In this document: positions 24,529 to 32,920 of the stretch, in pieces
How positions within the stretch are numbered: position 1 is the stretch's first letter
Layout: every line of letters begins with the position of its first letter
Assembly: GCF_030817835.1 (NCBI RefSeq)
Contig: NZ_JAUSZR010000001.1
Coordinates: 3,348,001-3,412,000, forward strand
Length of the DNA stretch: 64,000 nucleotides
Reading direction: 5' to 3'
Origin: Pseudarthrobacter sp. W1I19
GTDB lineage: Bacteria; Actinomycetota; Actinomycetes; Actinomycetales; Micrococcaceae
Notes under the pieces: model-generated
Databases searched by the model: none
What the model saw: the letters and a program-made list of their open reading frames with translations, nothing else
What the model was told of the DNA's origin: nothing
Program-made: the position numbers and the translations under genes

Positions 24529-25272
24529 ATGAAGGTCGTAGTTATCGGCGGTACCGGCCTTATTGGCTCGAAACTGGTCAGCAAGCTCCGCGAACACGGA
24601 CACGAAGCAGTGGCCGCTTCCCCTGACTCGGGGGTGAACACGCTCACCGGCGAAGGCCTTGCGGACGTGCTGCAGGGAGCCGACACCGTAGTCGACGTGT
24701 CGAATTCGCCCTCGTTTGCAGATGCGGCCGTGCTGGATTTCTTTACCACCTCCACCCGCAACCAGCTCGCCGCGGAGAAGGAGGCCGGCCTGGGGCACCA
24801 CGTCGCCCTGTCGGTGGTGGGCACCGAGCGCCTGGCCGAGAGTGGCTACTTCCGGGCGAAAATCGCGCAGGAGAAGCTCATCAAGGAATCAGGCGTCCCG
24901 TATTCGATTGTTCATGCGACGCAGTTTTTCGAGTTCGTGAAAAGCATCGCCCAGGCCGCGACCGAGGGAAACACTGTTCGCCTGTCACCCGCCCTGATCC
25001 AGCCCATGGCCGCAGAGGACGTGGCCACCGCGGTTGCACGCACCGCCGTCGGGACTCCGCAAAACGCCACCGTTGAGGTGGCCGGTCCCGAGCAGTTCGG
25101 CCTTGATGAGCTCATCCGCAAAGGCCTCAGCTTCCGTGGCGACCCCCGCGAGGTTGTCACTGACCCCACCGCGCGCTACTTCAACGCCATGCTTCAGGAC
25201 GGAGAACTGCTTCCCGGAAGCGAAGCGACCATTTACAACACCCGCTTCGAAGAATGGTTGAACCAGCAGTAG
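24529..25272 (+). CDS. Second NmrA-like NAD(P)-binding protein, tandem paralogue
   Basis: A 247-residue protein very similar along its length to its upstream neighbour: GGTGLIG, ADTVVDVSNSPSF, HHVALSVVGTERL, SGVPYSIVHATQFFEF and PAEDVATAVA-like segments. It has AAAGGAAG ahead of ATG 24529. The pair arose by tandem duplication, and both lie under the same ECF41-type promoter. The mature proteins differ in the region before the final helix (FNAMLQDGELLPG versus FGIPIEETSIVPVG), where substrate specificity may differ. Confidence 0.85.
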   Translation: MKVVVIGGTGLIGSKLVSKLREHGHEAVAASPDSGVNTLTGEGLADVLQGADTVVDVSNSPSFADAAVLDFFTTSTRNQLAAEKEAGLGHHVALSVVGTERLAESGYFRAKIAQEKLIKESGVPYSIVHATQFFEFVKSIAQAATEGNTVRLSPALIQPMAAEDVATAVARTAVGTPQNATVEVAGPEQFGLDELIRKGLSFRGDPREVVTDPTARYFNAMLQDGELLPGSEATIYNTRFEEWLNQQ

Positions 25273-25354
25273 CCGAACGGGGCGGGGTGTCCTTCACGGC
25301 CTCTGGAGGACACCCTGCTCCCGCTTTTCCATGCCCTCGGGCGAGAATGAACAG

Positions 25355-26041
25355 ATGGAACCAGCCGTGAGTACCTTCGTTCTGGTCCCAGGTGCAGGCG
25401 GCGCGGCCTGGTACTGGAGCCGTGTGGTCCCCCTGCTTCAAAGAGCCGGCCACGAAGCAGTCGCCGTCGACCTACCCGGTGACGACGAAAGCGCCGGTCT
25501 GCCCGAATATACGAACCTGGTTCTCGAGGCGATCGGTGAGCGCCAGGACGTGGTGCTCGTCGCTCAGTCGTTGGGCGCCTTCACAGCGCCGCTGGTCTGC
25601 AACCGGGCGGCTATTCGAGAGCTTATCCTCGTCAATGCCATGATCCCCGTCCCGGGCGAGACTCCCGGTGCATGGTGGGAGAACACCGGGTGGGCTGTGG
25701 CGCAGCAAAGCGCGGCGAAAGCCCAAGGGTACGGTACCGAGTTCGACGTCGGCACCTACTTCCTGCACGATGTCCCACGGGACGTCGCCGCCGAAGGAGA
25801 AAAGCATCAACGCTCCGAGGCAAATGCAGTCTTCGAATCAGTGTGCAATTTCGACGAATGGCCCAAAATTCCAATCCGAATACTCGCCGGAGAGGCAGAT
25901 CGGTTCTTTCCGATCGACTTCCAGAGACGAGTCGCCCGCGAACGCCTCGGGCTGGAGCCGGACGTCGTGCCCGGTGGCCACCTTCTGGCACTGGCAAACC
26001 CGGAGGCCGTGGCCAACTACCTGATCCAAGACATGCCCTGA
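25355..26041 (+). CDS. Alpha/beta-fold hydrolase
   Basis: A 229-residue single-domain hydrolase. The oxyanion loop is VPGAGGAAWYW (11-21), the nucleophile elbow is VAQSLGAF (Ser72; A-x-S-x-G instead of G-x-S-x-G), the acid is in AGEADRFFP and the catalytic His in GGHLLALANP. Similar proteins hydrolyse esters or act on salicylate-like methyl esters. The start is uncertain: ATG 25355 and GTG 25367 have no strong ribosome site. It follows the NmrA pair by 80 nt on the same strand and could be part of their transcript. Confidence 0.8.
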   Translation: MEPAVSTFVLVPGAGGAAWYWSRVVPLLQRAGHEAVAVDLPGDDESAGLPEYTNLVLEAIGERQDVVLVAQSLGAFTAPLVCNRAAIRELILVNAMIPVPGETPGAWWENTGWAVAQQSAAKAQGYGTEFDVGTYFLHDVPRDVAAEGEKHQRSEANAVFESVCNFDEWPKIPIRILAGEADRFFPIDFQRRVARERLGLEPDVVPGGHLLALANPEAVANYLIQDMP

Positions 26042-26176
26042 GCAGTTCGCGGGATCCGGAACAAATGCGCCTTATCGCTTCGGGGGAACCCCTTACCCTG
26101 AATGGGGACCCATCGGCACTTCCTGGCTCCTGTGCCCGGTCAACATTCTTCGAAAATTACCGAAAGGTAGCCACGC

Positions 26177-27073
26177 ATGCGGATACTCGTCGTCGGAGCA
26201 GGAGCAACAGGTGGGGCGTTCGGAACGCTCCTGCAGGAGGCAGGACGGGACGTCACGTACCTGGTGCGGCCACGCAAGCAGGAGGTCCTCAGCCGCGACG
26301 GATTACGCTTCGTCTCCCCCACCGGTGACCGGACGCACGCAGTGAAAACCATCACCGGCCCGGACGCGTCAGGAGCGTTCGATCTGATCCTCGTAACGGT
26401 CAAAGCCACGGCCTTCGATGGCGTTGTGGGTGAAATCGGCGCTTTCGCCGGGCCAGGAACCAGCATCATTCCCATCCTTAATGGCATGGCTCACGTGGAG
26501 CGCCTCGAGCATCTGTACCCGGGTCAGGTCCTGGGCGGTCTGGCCCGGATCGTCGCCACTCTCGACGGCGACGTGGTCCGCCAGCAGACAACCCTGACGT
26601 CCCTCACCGTCGGCGGGTTGAACGGCAACCCCGTCCCTGGGGAGGTTGCCCAGGCACTGGACGTCCCCACCATCGCCTTCTCGGTGGTTGACGCCATCGT
26701 CGGCGCCCTCTGGGAGAAATGGGCATTCATCGCCGCCGCGGGGATTGTCAATTGCCTCTTCCGGGCACCCGTCGGACGGATCCTGGACGCCGGCGGTGAG
26801 CCGAGGATTCTGGAGGCCATCCATGAAACGGAAGCGGTAGCGGCGGCGGCAGGACATCCCGTATCGGACGCCGGCCACGCACAGGCCGTTGGTTTACTCA
26901 CCGAGCCCGGATCAGCCTTCACGTCCTCCCTGTACCGGGACCTCAGCGCAGGACTGCCGTCGGAAGCTGAGCACATCCTTGGCGACCTCGCCCGCAGGGC
27001 CCGCGACCTCAACGTTCCCACGCCGCTGCTGGACCTCACCCTCATCCAGATCAGGGCCAGCCCGCAGCCCTGA
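26177..27073 (+). CDS. Ketopantoate reductase PanE/ApbA-like protein
   Basis: A 298-residue protein. The N-terminus has GAGATGG for NADPH, followed by LVRPRKQE, LVTVKAT with the substrate lysine, and ILNGMAH. The C-terminal helical domain contains EKWAF, where the catalytic Lys of 2-dehydropantoate reductase sits, and HPVS (hydrophobic segment). The sequence is closer to the broad PanE-like family than to authentic PanE, which is usually in a pantothenate context absent here, so another 2-oxo acid may be its substrate. A ribosome site CGAAAGGTAG precedes ATG 26177. Confidence 0.82.
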   Translation: MRILVVGAGATGGAFGTLLQEAGRDVTYLVRPRKQEVLSRDGLRFVSPTGDRTHAVKTITGPDASGAFDLILVTVKATAFDGVVGEIGAFAGPGTSIIPILNGMAHVERLEHLYPGQVLGGLARIVATLDGDVVRQQTTLTSLTVGGLNGNPVPGEVAQALDVPTIAFSVVDAIVGALWEKWAFIAAAGIVNCLFRAPVGRILDAGGEPRILEAIHETEAVAAAAGHPVSDAGHAQAVGLLTEPGSAFTSSLYRDLSAGLPSEAEHILGDLARRARDLNVPTPLLDLTLIQIRASPQP

Positions 27074-27137
27074 ACCCCTAGGCGCGGCTGCACGCAGCGC
27101 GCGGACTGCAGCCTTTGACGCGTAACCCGAATCATCG

Positions 27138-27171
27138 GCGACGGCGGCACTCACGCAAATCCCGCCGTCGC
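27138..27171. terminator. Bidirectional hairpin between the reductase and the convergent transporter
   Basis: GCGACGGCGG (27138-27147) pairs perfectly with CCGCCGTCGC (27162-27171) across a 14-nt loop. It stands between two convergent genes and can serve both. The GACGGCGGC core is reused in other terminators of this window. Confidence 0.75.
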
Positions 27172-27182
27172 ACGTCCCCGCA

Positions 27183-28694
27183 TCACATCACTGTCGGCTT
27201 CCCGGGCCGCCCCTTGTGCGACTCCCGCGCGATCGCAAAGCTGCTCTCGAACGGCAGTGAGTCCACGTCCAGCAGCGGGTTGGTGTCCTGCGTCTCCACC
27301 AGTTGCCGGGCGGCTTCCTCGGAGTCCACACTGGGCATCGACCCGGGCAGGTGCCGCCCGGCTGATTCTGGCAGGAAACGGATGGCCACGGCGGCCACCA
27401 CGGCCACCGCCATGAGGTAGTACGCAATCGCCATATCGTCGCCGGTCAGCTCAATGAGGGCCGCGATGATGAACGGGGCCGTTCCACCGAAGATGGCAAC
27501 TGCCAGGTTGTAGGCGATGCCCATGGCTGAATAGCGGTGCTCGGTGGGAAACAGCGCCGGCAGCGCCGAGGCGAGGTTCGGTACCGAAAACGCCACCGGG
27601 AAGGCAATCAGGGCCAGGCCGAGCAATGTCATCGGAAGGCTGCCCGCCGCTATCGCCAGGAACGCGGGAACCGCGAACACCACCGTACTGAAGGCCCCGA
27701 TCCACAGCACGCGGCGGCGGCCGATCCGGTCCGAGAGAAGCCCGGTGAACGGGATGCACAGCGCCATGGCCACCAGGACCGGGAGGGTCAGCAGCGTCCC
27801 CTGGACCTCGTCGTAGCCCTTGTTGCTGGTCAAATACGTGGGCATGTAGGACGTCAGGGCATAGGCCACCGTATTGGCAGCCGCCGCCAGGATCATGGCC
27901 AGCACGAGAGGCCGCCAGTGGGCCTTCACAATGCCCACCGGGCCCACGGGGCGAACCTCTTCGGCGCCAGGACGCTTCGCCGCCACGGCTTCAGCTTCCA
28001 GCGTGGCCTTGAAGGCGGACGACTCCTCGATCTTCATCCGGAAGTAGACGGCGACGATGCCCAGCGGACCGGCCACCAGGAACGGGATCCGCCAGCCCCA
28101 CTCCCCCATCTGCTCCTGGCCCAGGGTCAGCTGAAGGACGGACACCACCGCCCCGCCCGCCGCAAAACCAAGGTAGCTGCCCATGTCCAGGAAGCTGACG
28201 TAGAAGCCCCGGCGCCGGTCCGGCGCGTGCTCGCACACAAAGGTGGTGGCTCCCGAGTACTCGCCGCCGGTGGAAAAGCCCTGCACCAGCTTGGTGGCCA
28301 CCAGCAGCACCGCCGCCCACAGGCCCAGCACCTCGTACCCCGGCAGCAGGCCGACGGCGAACGTTGCGGCGGCCATGAGCATCAGCGTCATGGCCAGGAC
28401 CTTCTGGCGGCCGATCTTGTCCCCGAGCCAGCCGAAGAAGATCCCGCCCAGGGGCCGGGCGATGAACGTGGCGGCGAACGTCCCCAGCAGGAACAGGTTC
28501 TGCACTGCTTTGTCCGCTTCGGGCAGGAACACCGGCCCCATGGTGGTGATGAGGTAGCCGAACACCCCGACGTCGTACCACTCCATCGTGTTTCCGACGA
28601 TGGTGCCGCCCAGCGCCTTCCGCAGCGTCCGGTGGTTCACCACGTTGACGTCGGATACCTTCAGCCGCCGCTGCTGCCCGTTGCGTTCTGTCAT
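27183..28694 (-). CDS. MHS-family MFS transporter (ProP/KgtP type)
   Basis: A 503-residue transporter. The chosen start is ATG 28694 (MTERNGQQRR), giving the standard MHS length; the frame is open further upstream but without a ribosome site and with a Pro/Arg-rich tail. Marks are EWYDVGVFGY in helix 1, FGWLGDKIGRQKVL between helices 2 and 3, and LVQGFSTGGEYSGA in helix 4. It is about the size of ProP-like osmolyte transporters. No enzyme genes accompany it, so the substrate (organic acid or osmolyte) cannot be inferred. Confidence 0.85.
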   Translation of the reverse strand: MTERNGQQRRLKVSDVNVVNHRTLRKALGGTIVGNTMEWYDVGVFGYLITTMGPVFLPEADKAVQNLFLLGTFAATFIARPLGGIFFGWLGDKIGRQKVLAMTLMLMAAATFAVGLLPGYEVLGLWAAVLLVATKLVQGFSTGGEYSGATTFVCEHAPDRRRGFYVSFLDMGSYLGFAAGGAVVSVLQLTLGQEQMGEWGWRIPFLVAGPLGIVAVYFRMKIEESSAFKATLEAEAVAAKRPGAEEVRPVGPVGIVKAHWRPLVLAMILAAAANTVAYALTSYMPTYLTSNKGYDEVQGTLLTLPVLVAMALCIPFTGLLSDRIGRRRVLWIGAFSTVVFAVPAFLAIAAGSLPMTLLGLALIAFPVAFSVPNLASALPALFPTEHRYSAMGIAYNLAVAIFGGTAPFIIAALIELTGDDMAIAYYLMAVAVVAAVAIRFLPESAGRHLPGSMPSVDSEEAARQLVETQDTNPLLDVDSLPFESSFAIARESHKGRPGKPTVM

Positions 28695-28839
28695 GGCCCG
28701 CTCGTCGCCGCCTCGCTGATCACGCTGGGCACACGTCGTCGTTCTTCCGGCCCGTTTGGCCGGCAGGAGCCCAACACTTTCGATCATCCTGCTACTGCCG
28801 CGCGGTGGCAATAACGGAAGACGGGCACTTCCTGAAGTG

Positions 28840-28867
28840 CGCCGTCGTAAGCCAACGGACGACGGCG
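28840..28867 (-). terminator. Hairpin at the end of the membrane-protein gene, part of a dispersed repeat
   Basis: CGCCGTCGT (28840-28848) pairs with ACGACGGCG (28859-28867), loop of 10 nt. It ends transcription from the minus-strand gene at 28935. Its right arm begins the repeat copy at 28859-28905. Confidence 0.6.
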
Positions 28868-28905
28868 GCCCGCTGGCCACCTGCCTAGCTCCCCTGCTGT
28901 CCCGG
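28859..28905. repeat. Dispersed repeat copy A (terminator-associated)
   Basis: 47 bases matching copy B at 33909-33955 in 40 positions by hand alignment, in the same plus-strand orientation. Both begin with the hairpin arm ACGACGGCGGCCCGC and end TCCCCT-R-CTGTCCCGG. Copy A lies in a non-coding gap between MHS transporter and membrane protein. Confidence 0.6.
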
Positions 28906-28934
28906 TCCTCTCCACGGCGGCCGGGTGCCCTGTC

Positions 28935-29477
28935 TCAGCGATCAACATGCAGTAGCAGGATCTGTTCACTCAGCTTGCCCTCGACCACGCAAATGTTCCT
29001 CAGCCGTACCGCCGAGAATGCAAACACCGCAACCCCCAATGTTGCGGTGGCCACGGAACAGCAGAGGAAGAGGGGACCCCCTGCGGGATCGCGGAGAAAA
29101 CCATATACGTCGATCAGAGTGACCACCGCTGTCACCGCCGGAAACACGCGGAGGGCCAGCGAATACGTCTCCCGCTGTTGTGCGAGTTCATCGCTCCAGT
29201 CACTGAACAGACTGGCCAGGGGCAGGACTCCGGAACGGATTGCGTATTTCAGCTGCCCCTGGTGCCCCTCCGGCATGGCGTCGGGCATCGTTCCGCCCGG
29301 CAGTGGCTTCAATGCCAGAAGGAGTCCCGCGGCGAGGAGAACCACCGCAGAGGACAAGTGATCCATGTAGGTGGTGCCTGGATAAAGATCCAGGCACAGG
29401 ACCATGCTGCAGGGCAAAAGAGTGAGGAAACACGCGGCGGGAAGCCACGGCAACCCGCTTCTGGGTTCGCTTGCCAT
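28935..29477 (-). CDS. Hypothetical four-helix membrane protein
   Basis: About 180 residues from ATG 29477, 10 nt after the stop of the upstream membrane-protein gene, so probably co-transcribed. It has four hydrophobic segments (about 10-30, 40-58, 110-130, 140-160 of the mature frame) and a polar middle region with DWSDELAQQRE. No known family is recognised. The open frame extends to 29522, overlapping the neighbour, without a ribosome site. Confidence 0.6.
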   Translation of the reverse strand: MASEPRSGLPWLPAACFLTLLPCSMVLCLDLYPGTTYMDHLSSAVVLLAAGLLLALKPLPGGTMPDAMPEGHQGQLKYAIRSGVLPLASLFSDWSDELAQQRETYSLALRVFPAVTAVVTLIDVYGFLRDPAGGPLFLCCSVATATLGVAVFAFSAVRLRNICVVEGKLSEQILLLHVDR

Positions 29478-29487
29478 GTCACACGAG

Positions 29488-30249
29488 CTAGCTGGTGACC
29501 GGATTCGCCGGCTTGACGGCAAACCGGGCTCTGGGGTGGTTGCGGGCGAAGCCCCAGCGCAGGCTGATCACCAGTTCCCACACGAGGATCAGCAGGAACG
29601 ACGGCGCGAAGCCGGACTCCGGAAGATTCACGCCAATGACCGCCGCGGTGACGATATTGCCCGCCCCAATGGCAATGCCGGACCAAGCCAACACAGGGCC
29701 CAACTCCTTCGCCCGGAGGGCAGAAATGGCAGCGCAGAGCACGAACAGACCAGCCGGCAGCAGTCCCACCATGAAGTCTGCCTTGTTCATCTGGGTGAGA
29801 ATAGCGGCCTGCTCCGGCGAAATCTGGTCACGCAGCGAATAGCCCGAAATGAGAGGGGCCGCTGAACCCAGCTTCACTGCAATCTCGACAACACCGCCCA
29901 CCAGGGCCACTGCAGCCACCCAACCGGCAGCCCGAAGGCGCCAGCAGACGTATCCGATGAACGCCATCCAAAGTGTAAACGCCAGAAATTCGAGGCCAAC
30001 CGCCACCTGGGCGGCTGGGTTTGCAGCCATTCGTTCCAAAGCATCGAGGCTCTGCTGCCCCGTTGGTGCATCAGGCGTCGCCGGGTCTGCGCCAATGGCA
30101 ATTGCAGCGTTCGCCAGGATGAAATATGCGGCGCCGCTGAAGGCTCCGACCCTGTCCATGGCGGTGATGGCTCCGCCTGACGCCCGCTGTCCTGGGCCGT
30201 TGCGGCCGCCGGATTCAATGTCGTCTGCTGGGTCTGGACGGGTTTTCAT
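29488..30249 (-). CDS. Hypothetical multi-pass membrane protein (DUF4386-like layout)
   Basis: A 253-residue protein starting at ATG 30249 with AAAGGA nearby. It has an N-terminal cytoplasmic tail of about 30 residues, then six to seven membrane helices including YFILANAAIAIGA, VGLEFLAFTLWMAFIGYVCW and VGLLPAGLFVLCAAISALRA. The alternation of helices and short loops is similar to DUF4386 proteins, but the match is from memory and weak. The small 70-residue gene lies 41 nt upstream on the same strand. Confidence 0.65.
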   Translation of the reverse strand: MKTRPDPADDIESGGRNGPGQRASGGAITAMDRVGAFSGAAYFILANAAIAIGADPATPDAPTGQQSLDALERMAANPAAQVAVGLEFLAFTLWMAFIGYVCWRLRAAGWVAAVALVGGVVEIAVKLGSAAPLISGYSLRDQISPEQAAILTQMNKADFMVGLLPAGLFVLCAAISALRAKELGPVLAWSGIAIGAGNIVTAAVIGVNLPESGFAPSFLLILVWELVISLRWGFARNHPRARFAVKPANPVTS

Positions 30250-30290
30250 GATGATTCCTTTCACTTCCGGCGCCACTGATCTTTACGGCC

Positions 30291-30503
30291 TCATCTGTGC
30301 GTGAGGCGGCGAAACTTCCAGAGTTCCGGTGAGCCTTCCAGCGGCGTGTCCGTATGGTCCTGCTGATGTGGAACGTCGCAGCCAGTTGGTGCTGGAGGTA
30401 CTGTGCTTTCCTGTGTGCCCTCGGAGAGAGCTGTCGCAATTAGGCCGAGGCTGAGGATGGTGATGGTCAGCCGAGCTGTCCGCGGTCTGGATTTGTGGGC
30501 CAT
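30291..30503 (-). CDS. Small exported peptide (70 residues)
   Basis: ATG 30503 follows a good ribosome site (AAGGAG, 5-nt spacing). The sequence has a basic start (MAHKSRPRTAR), a hydrophobic core (LTITILSLGLIATALSEG) and then a polar tail with one Cys and several His/Asp/Pro residues (CDVPHQQDHTDTP). That is consistent with a small exported or membrane-tethered peptide. It is first of a three-gene minus-strand run. No family is recognised. Confidence 0.5.
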   Translation of the reverse strand: MAHKSRPRTARLTITILSLGLIATALSEGTQESTVPPAPTGCDVPHQQDHTDTPLEGSPELWKFRRLTHR

Positions 30504-30732
30504 GGTGCTCCTTGGCTTTTCTCGTCCATGAACGTCTACGTCACGGAGTTGATAGCCATCAGTGTTGATCGCGGAAGCGATGTGCCGCGTCGACCCCCGG
30601 TAGCCATTCCGGCGTACATCTACAGGGGATGCGGCGCGGTCACCAACTACATCCCGCGGCGTAGGAATCCTCCGCCCGCCAGATCCACACGTGCCCGTGG
30701 CTTTTCAGTTCGCGGATGGATAAGGTCCACTC

Positions 30733-31464
30733 ATGGATGGCACACGAAGCGGTGCGCCCGTGTCGGCCGGTGAAGCCGAGCGCCGCCTTCGTGTGGTCCT
30801 GATTGACGACGAAGCCCTGATCAGGGCCGGCCTCGCCCTGCTGCTGGAGTCGGAGCCAGACATCGAGGTGGTTGGGGAGGCTGGCGACGGCCGCGCCGGC
30901 GTCGAAGTGGTGGCAGGGCTGCAGCCCGACGTTGTGGTGATGGATATTCGGATGCCTGTGATGGACGGCGTCGCGGCCACCCGGGTCCTCACCTCCGAAG
31001 AGTTCAATGCCGGCCGCACGGAAGCAATACCCGTGCTCATCCTGACCACCTTCAACGAGGATGAAGCCGTCCACGCCGCCCTCCGTGCAGGCGCCTCCGG
31101 CTTCATCCTTAAGAACTCTGCGCCACGCATCCTGGCCTCCGCCATCCGTGCTCTTGCCGAGGGAGCAGGCTGGCTTGACCCCAATATCACCCGCAAGCTC
31201 CTTGAGGAATTCTCGAACAGGCCGGAACCGTACCTTCCCGGCCACGCCGAGCTGGATCAGCTGACACGGCGCGAACGGGAAGTGCTCGCCGCGATAGCCA
31301 CAGGAATGAACAACAGCCAGATCGCAGGCAAGCTGTTCCTGAGCGAGGCGACCGTGAAAACGCATGTGCACCGCATCCTCATGAAACTCGGCGTCGCAGA
31401 TCGTGCGCAGGCTGTGGCGGCGGCGTACCGGTCGGGCCTGGTCAAGCCGGACGGCCGCGGCTGA
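30733..31464 (+). CDS. NarL/LuxR-family response regulator
   Basis: A 243-residue regulator. The receiver domain has Asp25-Asp26, the phosphoacceptor Asp71 (VVMDIRMPVMDG) and Lys127 (FILKN). A C-terminal LuxR-type helix-turn-helix runs from about 177 (LTRREREVLAAIATGMNNSQIA) to 230. It is followed 153 nt later by a sensor kinase of the matching type. The first 18 residues before the receiver are extra. It probably binds DNA as a phosphorylated dimer; the regulon is not visible, though the neighbouring membrane-protein operon shares its upstream region. Confidence 0.9.
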   Translation: MDGTRSGAPVSAGEAERRLRVVLIDDEALIRAGLALLLESEPDIEVVGEAGDGRAGVEVVAGLQPDVVVMDIRMPVMDGVAATRVLTSEEFNAGRTEAIPVLILTTFNEDEAVHAALRAGASGFILKNSAPRILASAIRALAEGAGWLDPNITRKLLEEFSNRPEPYLPGHAELDQLTRREREVLAAIATGMNNSQIAGKLFLSEATVKTHVHRILMKLGVADRAQAVAAAYRSGLVKPDGRG

Positions 31465-31617
31465 GCATTACAGCCGCTGCTTGCCCTAGTCCTGCAATAG
31501 TCCACTCGGTGGTGTATGCCATTGCTCAACCGGAGGATGGATGAAGGCCGCCGTCCCCGGGGGCACACTAGGGACAGAGGCATAGCCTTGACTGGTAAAC
31601 CAGTTGTGAGGTGGGCA

Positions 31618-32838
31618 ATGGTCCAAAATTATTTGAAATTCAGAGTGGCAAATTCTGGCCCTGCACGCCTGAACGGATCGCGTGGCTTCACACGGGCGGA
31701 TTACACTGTTGTGCTGCTGGCATTTGCGCTTGAGCTTGCCAGCTTTTTTCCGGCTACGGCCGGCTCGCTCTCGGGGATCCTGGCCGTGGCGGCCTTTCTG
31801 TACGTGGCGGTTGGATTTCTTCCCCTCCTTTGGAGGCACCGCGCCCCGATCTTAGTTTTCGCCGGGCTCTTGTTGCATCAGGCGATCTTCGTGTTCTTCG
31901 TGACTCCCAACTACTTCGACTTCTCGCAGATTTACCGTGTCCCTTACATGCCAATAACCACTGTCCTGGTGGCGCTGGCCGCAGTGGCATCCGATCGTTC
32001 GTTGCGGCAGTCCCTCACGGCCCTCTTTACCGCAATCGCCTTTCCTGTTCTGATCACTTCACGCGGCAGGCCAGTCGAAGAGGATCTGTGGTTCATCGGC
32101 ACCGGGGCCGTGTGGCTGGGAGGAGCTTGGGCTTTTGGCCGCTTTGTGGCCCGGAACCGGCAACGGATCAGCGCCCTTCAAGAAGAGCAGCGCAAGGCTG
32201 AACTGGCCGTAGCGCAGGAGCGCGCCCACATCGCCGCGGAACTGCATGACATCGTCTCCCATGCCGTCACCGTGATGATGCTGCACGCGGCCGGCGGGCG
32301 CAGGGTCATCGATTCCGATCCCCAACGCGCCGCCCAGGCCCTGGAGGTGATCGAGTCCGTCGGCACGGAGGCGACGCAGGAACTCGGCCGCCTCCTGAGG
32401 CTGCTGAAGCCACCCGGTAAGAACTCAGACGAAGAACAGCAGACCCCGCTCCCCACCCTGGGCGATATCCATTCGCTGATCGAGCCTGTCCGTTCAGGAG
32501 GAGTGCAGGTGGACGTGCGGGCATCCGGGGAAGCTGGCAGGCTTGACCCAAGCGTTGGCCATGCTGCGTACCGTGTTGTGCAGGAGTCGCTGACGAACAT
32601 CTCCAAGCACGCCGGATCAGGAACCACTGCACTCATCGATGTTCGATGGGAGCCGCGGACGCTGACCCTCAACATCTCCGATGACGGTGGAGGCACGCCC
32701 GGAGGCCATCCGGAGGGTGCATCAGGCTATGGGCTCCTGGGGCTCAAAGAGCGGGTGGAAGTGGCCGGGGGAAGCATCGAATGGGGGCCGCGAGATCGAG
32801 GCTTCTTCCTGAGTGCCCATCTTCCCTCGTCACCTTAG
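31618..32838 (+). CDS. NarL-type sensor histidine kinase (HisKA_3)
   Basis: A 406-residue membrane kinase from ATG 31618 with GAGGTGGG upstream. The first 170 residues hold five to six membrane helices with no large sensor loop. The HisKA_3 phosphoacceptor is His210 (ELHDIVSHAVTV), and the ATPase ends with DDGGGTP (about 355-361) and GLLGLKERV (about 372-380). It partners the response regulator upstream. The stimulus is probably sensed in the membrane. An in-frame start at 31516 is possible but has no ribosome site. Confidence 0.9.
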   Translation: MVQNYLKFRVANSGPARLNGSRGFTRADYTVVLLAFALELASFFPATAGSLSGILAVAAFLYVAVGFLPLLWRHRAPILVFAGLLLHQAIFVFFVTPNYFDFSQIYRVPYMPITTVLVALAAVASDRSLRQSLTALFTAIAFPVLITSRGRPVEEDLWFIGTGAVWLGGAWAFGRFVARNRQRISALQEEQRKAELAVAQERAHIAAELHDIVSHAVTVMMLHAAGGRRVIDSDPQRAAQALEVIESVGTEATQELGRLLRLLKPPGKNSDEEQQTPLPTLGDIHSLIEPVRSGGVQVDVRASGEAGRLDPSVGHAAYRVVQESLTNISKHAGSGTTALIDVRWEPRTLTLNISDDGGGTPGGHPEGASGYGLLGLKERVEVAGGSIEWGPRDRGFFLSAHLPSSP

Positions 32839-32920
32839 TAAACCCGCCTCGCCTTGGAACACCGGGAACAAAGCGCCGTCGCCCGGAGGAATTCACAGGT
32901 CCACCGCCTAACATTGCCCC

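Noticed and set aside
27537..28814. 425-codon plus-strand frame over the second MHS transporter
   Set aside because: Antisense mirror; composition biased to Arg/Gly/His/Gln, with no membrane helices.
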